A DNA stretch of 64,000 nucleotides from Emergomyces orientalis. Lineage: Eukaryota > Ascomycota > Eurotiomycetes > Onygenales > Ajellomycetaceae. The DNA is taken from NCBI GenBank assembly GCA_002110485.1, contig MOWL01000005.1:491015-555014 (forward strand), in the 5' to 3' direction. Below, piece after piece: positions 55,601 through 61,177 of this stretch. The notes under the pieces are model-generated. The model was given only the letters and a program-made list of their open reading frames with translations, did not search any database and had not been told where the DNA came from. A program made the position numbers and the translations under genes. Within the stretch, counting starts at the first letter, position 1, and each line of letters opens with the position of its first letter.

Positions 55601-56499
55601 ATGCGAAGGCTAATGGCATGGTCGAACGCGGTCACCGCCCGATATCCGATGCGCTTTCAAAGCTAGCTGCAGATGGAAGAAGCTGGGTTAATCATTTCCA
55701 TTCTGCGCTATGGGCAGATCGCGTCACCATTCGGCAATCTACTGGTGAAACCCCGTTCCGCCTGCAATATGGCTACGATGCTATCCTTCCAATAGAGCTT
55801 GACGTTCCAACTTGGCAAACACTTCCCTGGCAGACAGTGCAATCCCGTGCTGATTTGATATATATGCGTATTCGACAATTGGAAAAGAGAGATGAAGATC
55901 TGGAGGAGGCCGCTCATCACCTGCGCCGTGCGAGAGAGAAGAACCGAGATCTATTTGATGAAACTAAGCAATTAGTCCGAGAACCATTGCAGATAAGTGA
56001 TTTGGTGCTTTTGCATGATACCAAGCTAGAAACGTCCTATTCTGCCAAGCTCAACTTCCGATGGCTGGGCCCGTATCGAATCCGAGAAGCAAACCATGAG
56101 AAAGGGACCTATCATCTGGAAGAGCTGGATGGTTCGCCGTTTCGAAATACTACTGCAGGTAATAGGTTAAAAAGGTTCTATCTCCGAGACAATCAAATGC
56201 CGGTTGCAGAGAATAATATCAATGAAGCAAATGATATTGAAGAGGAAGAGGTGGATATGCAAGATACTGATAAGAAGAATTCTTTGAGGGGGGTCAGGAT
56301 GACTTGCAGTCATGGATCCCTCATGGTAAGGAGTTTGCAGTCATTATCTGACTGCTGTTTTTCTTTGTATAATGATTTCCTTGTTGTTGTTTTCTTCATT
56401 CAAGTTGCTGTTTTCTTAGTCTCTATTTTTCATGATTCTGCTTCTTTCTTGCATGTTTTTCATGCATCATATCAGTTCCTTCTAATTTTAATCTCTTGA
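52693..56499 (+). CDS. Gypsy pol: reverse transcriptase, RNase H, integrase
   Basis: 1268 aa in a different frame from gag, with its own ATG. The first ~150 residues have no domain and include translation of a CCAAT/palindrome module. RT spans about residues 250-470 (DAYIPP, SMMDFFSGYDQVPLH, LPQGATNSIAQFCRIM, and the catalytic FMDDIGV near 409). RNase H begins near 570 (ATDACLEGWGG, then FILETDAKTL). Integrase has the zinc-binding H-x4-H...C-x2-C (HDESGH, CKSCTVC, about 820-855) and the DDE triad in WCIDVV (882), VCDGGPEN (940) and NGMVERGHRP (976), then LNFRWLGPYRI. The last ~75 residues are a hydrophobic reading of a T-rich region after a GTAAGG at 56325 and may not belong to the mature protein. 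Confidence 0.92.
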   Translation: MLSPIDLCDVECGGQRNDIRFSDRDVDSGANILPCFESGVGASANQTFGGPGPPKDSANQRTPPQNAREPHRFFPAILHQQFYPSTHSSFPFSNYSISESRRVRGVQLHDLSLYASSRSSPRSRGPVVATLYKRKADKIQPLDVPTTGGGIPGGTDKWREIRQQWFKDNVIPEQDPPSPYDHFITPRFSDCPRGSRLTEERIKNLRIGSMLTPQERELLIEILLRREKALAWSFKDCGTLAKEVSPPVKIRVAPHKAWQAAGFPIPRKLVPTIINMLRERVDSGVYEHCHGPYRNKWFLVKKKEAGKYRIVNACMDMNAVTIRDAYIPPSADAFAEDFAGMKITSMMDFFSGYDQVPLHEDSRDMTAFLTPIGLLRQTALPQGATNSIAQFCRIMARILRSNIPHQADNFMDDIGVKGPRTRYNDEEVMPGIRKFVLEHLQNLDATLISIELADTCIQVGKSEFACSGMVLVGYVVDADGRRPEAAKIVKIVEWPDPTDVTGARAFLGVCVYYRIWIPNFAIISIPIYILFKKNIPFTWGLEQVNAMAILKNALTTAPALCCIDYSEDAGDIVMATDACLEGWGGTLSQRDKLNGKLHPCRYESGIWSPAEAKYDAGKRECRAVLKMLKKCRYYLYGVHFILETDAKTLVAQLNRSATDLPGALVTGWLAWIRMFDFEVRHVPGRKHTAADGLSRRPPAEGEVPEDQDIDDFIDAELNYISVASLTVPDFDVSGVDASESSGVRVLSPDYSDRSESIARFLTTMKRPDDIPRSVFSKWRKHALRYIVQGQHLFRRSGKGIPLRRVVDNSSEQKDIVARMHDESGHKGREATNHKITQRYWWEGIWKAVKNYCKSCTVCQLRDGARLEEPLYPTSRNYLWDKWCIDVVKFPKNRGKRCAVIARNDLTGWVEGRPLARGTAENVAQFIYENIICRHGCFRELVCDGGPENQKWTKILTAKYRVNQITISPYNAKANGMVERGHRPISDALSKLAADGRSWVNHFHSALWADRVTIRQSTGETPFRLQYGYDAILPIELDVPTWQTLPWQTVQSRADLIYMRIRQLEKRDEDLEEAAHHLRRAREKNRDLFDETKQLVREPLQISDLVLLHDTKLETSYSAKLNFRWLGPYRIREANHEKGTYHLEELDGSPFRNTTAGNRLKRFYLRDNQMPVAENNINEANDIEEEEVDMQDTDKKNSLRGVRMTCSHGSLMVRSLQSLSDCCFSLYNDFLVVVFFIQVAVFLVSIFHDSASFLHVFHASYQFLLILIS
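52819..52873 (+). other. CCAAT/palindrome module, copy 1
   Basis: Two perfect 13-bp direct repeats (TCAGCCAATCAGA, 52819-52831 and 52861-52873) flank a 27-bp near-perfect palindrome (52832-52858, 13-nt arms around one C). A pyrimidine-rich stretch follows (52920-52985). The layout resembles a promoter with two CCAAT boxes inside the 5' part of pol. A related copy is at 58121-58166. Confidence 0.65.
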
Positions 56500-56771
56500 T
56501 ATTGTCTTTTCTTTGTTTTGTTTACTTTCTCTTTGATATTCAATTCTCTGGGTCAGATTGAAGCTGGCAGTGAATTTTATGAACTGCTGTCACCCTTGCT
56601 GCATGTTGACTGCTTTTCACATTATCTTCCAAAATTCACCTTGAGGAAGTATTATATTATTGACCTACTCTGCCCAGATAATCATTTTTCTTTTTCAAAT
56701 TGGCATTCAAGTCTCTTTTTCTATTTTTAATTCATTGATTTTTCCCTATATTTCCTTATTTCATTACAAAG
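56279..56771 (+). promoter_or_regulatory. G-rich tract, splice-donor-like site and T-rich leader before ORF3
   Basis: TTTGAGGGGGGTCAGG at about 56282-56297 resembles a polypurine tract. GTAAGG at 56325 resembles a 5' splice site, and the following 440 nt are T-rich and end in TTACAAAG just before the ORF3 ATG at 56772. This could be an intron giving a spliced ORF3 message or an internal promoter; neither is proven. Confidence 0.4.
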
Positions 56772-57689
56772 ATGTCGAACCCCTCTAGCCAACACACTCT
56801 GGTACCGAGACCAGCGAGCCAGCTCGCTCTTGTGACATATGATAACCATGTTTTTCATACGGCGATGGAGCTGCAAGCTTATGTCAATTCTCTGGGTCAG
56901 AATCCGCAGGTTCGCTACCAAGCACAATGTGAGATCGGTAATCTACTCATGGGGCGCCATGAGGCGGCTCAAGATGAGGTTGCCGCATTCTATGAGTGGA
57001 TGAGAAATGATGGATCCTGGCGCCAGGTGGTGGCCCAGCAAGCATTTGATAACCAGACGGCGGAGCTTCAACGAGTTGCTGCTCAGGTAGCTGAACGGCG
57101 CGATCGCTGCGCCATAGCATATACTACATGCACCAGGATGTGGGGAAAAGTTCGCGTGGATTCGTTCTGGCATATCATGACTTCAGAGCGGATGCAACGC
57201 GCCTGTCAAACCCTGGCCCTACATCACGAATATGCTTCTGCAATCGGCCGGATCAATCAAGCAATGTGGGCTCGCATCACTCAGCCACCTCGACGAGGAG
57301 TTAAGCGATATAAGACGATCATGTTGGCAGATATCGAAGCAGCGGCCGATTCCAATTTTATTGGCCAAGAGATCACACAAGGAAATCTTCAAGCTGCAGG
57401 TCTTATCTTTGGTCCTGGCGGAATTCTCACTGAAGATTCTATGACAGTTGCTTCACCCCAGCCTCAAGAACGTGTCCTATCCCCTCCCGATCAACATATG
57501 ACTGGCCAGTCTCCTCTACCTTCTCCCCGTGTGTTGAACGTGATACGCCCCAGTGCACCCTCGCTTGGATCTCCTCAAGGTTCTATACATAGTCCTCCTG
57601 TGCGTACTTCTCGGCCGCGTCTCCAGCCAATCCTTGCTTTCGGACGTCAGCAGCCTGTCTGCAGCCTTGTCAGACACCCATCTTGCTGA
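56772..57689 (+). CDS. Extra ORF (ORF3) of the gypsy element, unknown
   Basis: 305 aa from the ATG at 56772 (MSNPSSQHTLVPRP), in the position of env in other retroelements but without a signal peptide or membrane helix. The N-terminal two thirds look globular and mostly helical (QAYVNSLGQNPQVRYQAQCE, QTAELQRVAAQVAERRDRC, RGVKRYKTIMLADIEAA), followed by a Ser/Pro-rich stretch. Near 57640 coding character passes to the next frame (SLSAALSDTHLAELLSPDQV, to a stop at 57759) and after about 57835 to a third frame (EDILFNGKGSSPQEYIEEW and onward). The stop at 57689 may therefore be a frame lesion or mark an intron. I recognise no family. Confidence 0.65.
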   Translation: MSNPSSQHTLVPRPASQLALVTYDNHVFHTAMELQAYVNSLGQNPQVRYQAQCEIGNLLMGRHEAAQDEVAAFYEWMRNDGSWRQVVAQQAFDNQTAELQRVAAQVAERRDRCAIAYTTCTRMWGKVRVDSFWHIMTSERMQRACQTLALHHEYASAIGRINQAMWARITQPPRRGVKRYKTIMLADIEAAADSNFIGQEITQGNLQAAGLIFGPGGILTEDSMTVASPQPQERVLSPPDQHMTGQSPLPSPRVLNVIRPSAPSLGSPQGSIHSPPVRTSRPRLQPILAFGRQQPVCSLVRHPSC

Positions 57690-58320
57690 ACTTCTCAGCC
57701 CTGACCAAGTTGCGGAATTTGAGAATATGGGGTTGATCAAGATAGCCCTGCTTTGGTAGAGGCAACTGACAAGCAGCATACAACAGTGAACAGAGGATGC
57801 CGGTGTTCTCCCTATGTCCCTGTGGATGTGAAAGCGCAGCTTAGAGATGCAAAGAAGATATTCTCTTCAACGGCAAGGGCAGTTCGCCGCAAGAATACAT
57901 TGAGGAGTGGCGCAAGAGAGCGGTCACCGAAGGGATCCGGTGTTTCGAGATCATGATGGCTACAGAGGAGGAATTATTTGGAGAACGTAGCTGTTTCTAT
58001 TGTCTGAAGAGGAACATCCCCCTCGCCTCAATTGAGGGAGATCGCGCTGTCGCCGAGGGCGAGGCTATGCAGATTCCGGTGCATGGCGCGAGAATGCGCC
58101 CGCCGAATAGCCGCAGCCATCAGCCAATCATGTTTTCCCGGCCCCGGGCCGTCAAAAGATTGACCAATCACGATCGCGCTGTTGCCAATTTGCCGCATCT
58201 TGCCACTGTCGCTGTGTTGATCACATTCTGCTTACTTGTTTCCCTGTTTTCTCTTGTTCTTGCTTGTCTTTCTTTCTCTGCTGTTCACTTTTTCTTTCTC
58301 TTTTCTATATTCTTTTATTG
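57640..58320 (+). pseudogene. Possible continuation of ORF3 in shifted frames
   Basis: Frame +1 reads LLSDVSSLSAALSDTHLAEL up to about 57755. The third frame reads RCKEDILFNGKGSSPQEYIE, WRKRAVTEGIRCFEIMMATE and then ELFGERSCFYCLKRNIPLAS to about 58045, running on as a hydrophobic, T-rich reading to 58321. The CFYC and earlier CPCGC triplets could be a metal-binding pair. Either two small indels or a short intron separate the pieces. The last part overlaps the second CCAAT/palindrome module. Confidence 0.4.
58121..58166 (+). other. CCAAT/palindrome module, copy 2
   Basis: CAGCCAATCA (58121-58130), a GC-rich imperfect palindrome around CCGGCCCCGGGCCG, then TGACCAATCA, with the same spacing as copy 1 but a degenerate hairpin. 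It is followed by about 150 nt of T/C-rich sequence and lies 270 nt upstream of the 3' LTR. Confidence 0.6.
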
Positions 58321-58420
58321 ATTGTCTTTCATTTTCTTGATTCTTGATTGGATTCTTTCCTGCAATTCCTTGTTTTCATTCATTCGGATCGCATTCTTAC
58401 TTGCCGGGTCGGCAAGCTAT

Positions 58421-58433
58421 AGGGGGGGAGATG
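58421..58433 (+). other. Polypurine tract
   Basis: AGGGGGGGAGA directly precedes the 3' LTR, the expected primer for plus-strand synthesis. Confidence 0.75.
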
Positions 58434-58778
58434 TGTGGTGGGGAATCTCGGCGGTGGTATTACTTTTCGCCGAGACCGCCTCATATATTTGTTTGGCATG
58501 GCTGCCTCATATTCCCATTATCTTTGACACACGTGTGGATTCGGCGAAGATTGATTGTACGCAGAGCAGTGAGATTGCTCCTTTTTGATTGTGTGATTTG
58601 ATATGTGATTGATTGCTTGTTCTTCTTCTATATTTGAATCTCCTACGTGTTCTTTTGTATTGCTATTGGATAGCTCGTTGAATAGAATATTGTATACACG
58701 GCGAACTTACCAACCTCCTTACGATCCCGCTGCTCCTGCCCACGTGCCGCCAAAAGCGCACAACCCCTTATTCCTTCA
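58434..58778 (+). repeat. 3' LTR of the gypsy element
   Basis: Near-identical to 49352-49699. Differences seen are an extra G in GGCGGTGG, one T fewer in two T runs, CGATCC versus CAATCC, and a missing AC near the end. Confidence 0.88.
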
Positions 58779-58784
58779 ATATCA

Positions 58785-59520
58785 GTAGCTGTTTTTCTCA
58801 TCTCTGTTTGCATCAGTTGTGTGTACTCTCATATTATTTAATACTTGCTGCACTTTTTTCTGTGCTTGTCTGCTTTCTCTGAATATCTTTCAATGTATCA
58901 GCTATGCTTTGTATGCACTGAGTGTTCTGACTAGCTTGAACTGTTCAAGAATACTCTGTTCAAGTCATCATTTTATAAGTCTGTGAAGGTCTTTTTTTAT
59001 ATTCAGTAGTCATTTCTTGTTAATTCTGCTCTCTGTTTTCAGTTCCCTGCATCTCATATCAAACTGTATACAGTGAATCATCACATAAGTCACTGTCTTC
59101 TGCTCATAGCCACATGTGCATCTGAGGGTGAGAAAGTCTGACACTCTTTATCTGTGTAGAAAGACTGCCAGCTCTATTTTATCTGTATATAGCTGCACTA
59201 TTAGAGAGCTGTGTGTCTTGCTCAGTCTCTTATATCACTTCAATAGTTTCTTATCTGAAAATCTTTCAAAGAGCTCTTCTTAAAATATTCTATATACTCA
59301 TCACTTTATTTTTCAGCAATGTAGTATCTTCTTCTGCACTTATTTTGCAAAGCTTCAGTTTATTCTGATATCAGTCTGTCTTTTGTCTCTTCTAGTTTGC
59401 TTTACTTCAGCTGCTCACTGTGCACTTCATGCTGTCTGCATGTCTGTAAAATGTAGTACTGTCTCAACTGATCTTCTCACTCTTTCATTTCTTCGCCTGA
59501 GTCTTGTTCACACACTAGTG
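58785..59520 (-). mobile_element. Second degenerate Tad-like LINE remnant
   Basis: Aligns by eye with about 43800-44250 in the same orientation (for example the CTGTTCAAGTCATCA/CTGCTTGAGTCATCA and GTACAGTG...ATCATCACAT segments). It is more diverged, CpG-poor, and without an open frame. Confidence 0.6.
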
Positions 59521-60004
59521 TATATATCGTGGGCAACACCCACGCTCCCTAGTACGTTCGCTATATTATATATTCGCCTATATAATCTTATCGCTATAGC
59601 TTCGTACGTACCTACCTAGCTATAGCATTACCCTTACCTTCCGCAGAGCATACGTGCCTACCTACTATATCATTTATCATTCCTTCCGCATGCGGAAGAT
59701 GCCTGTATTTAGTTATTTATATTCTTCCGCTGATTAGCAGTGAAAGATGAAGAATCAGACATTCTTGTACTACTATTTGACTTATACGTTCTATCGCACG
59801 TAGCAAATAGCAAGTGGTAAAATAGTTATATGTATTTAGATATAGTTTACAAGAAAAATCCTAGTAATACTAGATAAGCATCATAATCACTGATTGCATA
59901 TGTCTTTATGAAAGAAGAAAAAAAAAAAGTAGTACTGATACTTGATTTGTTCTTTGATAACAGTAGTGATAAATGTAGTAGTCTTGACAGTTAATTTCAT
60001 AGCA

Positions 60005-60090
60005 ATTCTCACAATAATTCTCATGATTCTTGCAGTGATTTTCACAGTGATTCTTGCAGTGAATCTTGCAGTGGTTCTCGCAGTGAATAA
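60005..60090. repeat. 12-bp tandem repeat (TTCTTGCAGTGA-like)
   Basis: About seven imperfect units. On the minus strand they read as repeated Thr-Ala-Arg-x. Confidence 0.7.
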
Positions 60091-60740
60091 AGGGTGACTA
60101 GGAGCAATGGCTGTGGTAGATGTAGTAGTGACAGTGAAATACATAGTCAGTTGATTCATCAAATCATCCCTCTGCTCAAAGATATTCATTTGATTTCATG
60201 TTAATAGAGAATCAGAGTTTTCACTTAGTTTTTATATAAGTATTCTCATCAATCTGTTCTGTTTCTTCATATGTGCCATCATTCTCATTATCAATTGTAT
60301 TATAGTGTTGTTTTCATTCATTTAATCTGTTTTTTCTCTAGGTCAGGGATAGGTGTATCTTGCTCATATTTATACTCAATTTTCATATTTATCTGCAGAT
60401 GTATTCATCACTCCAGCAGCTCTTGTTCTTGAAAGCATCATTTTACTCTCTCTTTAAATAATCTTTTTTCATGATTGAGATTCTCTTGATCTTTATCAGA
60501 ACTCTGTTTTTTCTGTAATTAAAGTTTTCTTGACTTCTCATCAGAATTCAGCAGTTGATATAGAATGCCACTTCTTTCTCTGCAATCAAAGCTTTTAAAA
60601 CAGTTGCTATACTTCAGGTTTCTTCTGCAGTTCAGCGATGCAGTAAGCGAGACGATAATAATCAAAATAGTGTGTTGCGGAATGATGGAGGTGGAAGGTT
60701 TTAAATAAAATAAAAAAAAGCAATCCGGGCCATAACCTGT

Positions 60741-61042
60741 TGGACGTCTGAGTGGTTGTATTGGCAGCTTTCTACGGAGTACTGAGGGCTATATATGCTG
60801 TGTGCGGGACGCTCGTCCGTACTAGGAAGCCCACGGCTCCCACACAATCTGCTATGTCACGTGCAGAGGAGCTACTGATGATTGAGCAGATAGCACTCAT
60901 AACAGTATTATCATCATCACTGCGACTCATCAGCATCCAGCATCTATCAGCCTTGAAAGAAACTTCCCCACTACTTGTTCAGTTCACTCAGTATCTATAT
61001 ATACTCAGTGAATCTAATCACTACATGCTTTCAGTCAACTGA
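60741..61042 (+). mobile_element. Candidate solo LTR
   Basis: Begins TGTTGGACG and ends near TTTCAGTCAACT, with TATA-like CTATATATG and CTATATATACTC inside. There is no partner LTR or internal region in the window, and target duplication is not evident. Weak call. Confidence 0.3.
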
Positions 61043-61177
61043 CGATAGCACCATTCCACCTGTGTGATAGCATATCTCTCCATTTATCATTCTTCACACT
61101 TCGATGACAAGCCTGCCCGATGAAATAATCACAAACGTATTTTCGTTGAATGGCATTCATTTCATATCCCGTTCATC

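Larger units (their letters stand above)
49352..58778 (+). mobile_element. Ty3/gypsy LTR retrotransposon with three ORFs
   Basis: A 9.4-kb element with LTRs of 348 and 345 nt, a primer-binding-site-like sequence after the 5' LTR, and a G-rich polypurine tract before the 3' LTR. It carries gag-protease (49727-52690), pol with RT, RNase H and integrase (52693-56499), and an extra ORF downstream (56772-57689, probably continuing in other frames to about 58320). The order RT-RNaseH-integrase places it in Ty3/gypsy. The integrase ends with a GPY/F-type module, and I see no chromodomain. The two long ORFs are open. CG dinucleotides are abundant, unlike the flanking LINE relics. I do not see a matching target-site duplication. 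Confidence 0.92.
59521..61177. other. AT-rich repeat-derived region before the ArfGAP gene
   Basis: Contains palindromes GTGGGCAACACCCAC (about 59530-59544) and CTTCCGCATGCGGAAG (about 59681-59697), a 12-bp tandem repeat (60005-60090), AT-rich sequence of unknown type, and a possible solo LTR (60741-61042). No host gene is seen. Confidence 0.5.

Noticed and set aside
60005..60090. Short tandem repeat as a possible CRISPR array
   Set aside because: Units are 12 bp and contiguous without spacers, in a eukaryotic genome.
60742..60830. tRNA-like GTCTGAGTGGTT motif
   Set aside because: Resembles a Ser/Leu tRNA D-arm, but no acceptor pairing, anticodon arm or T-arm could be placed.
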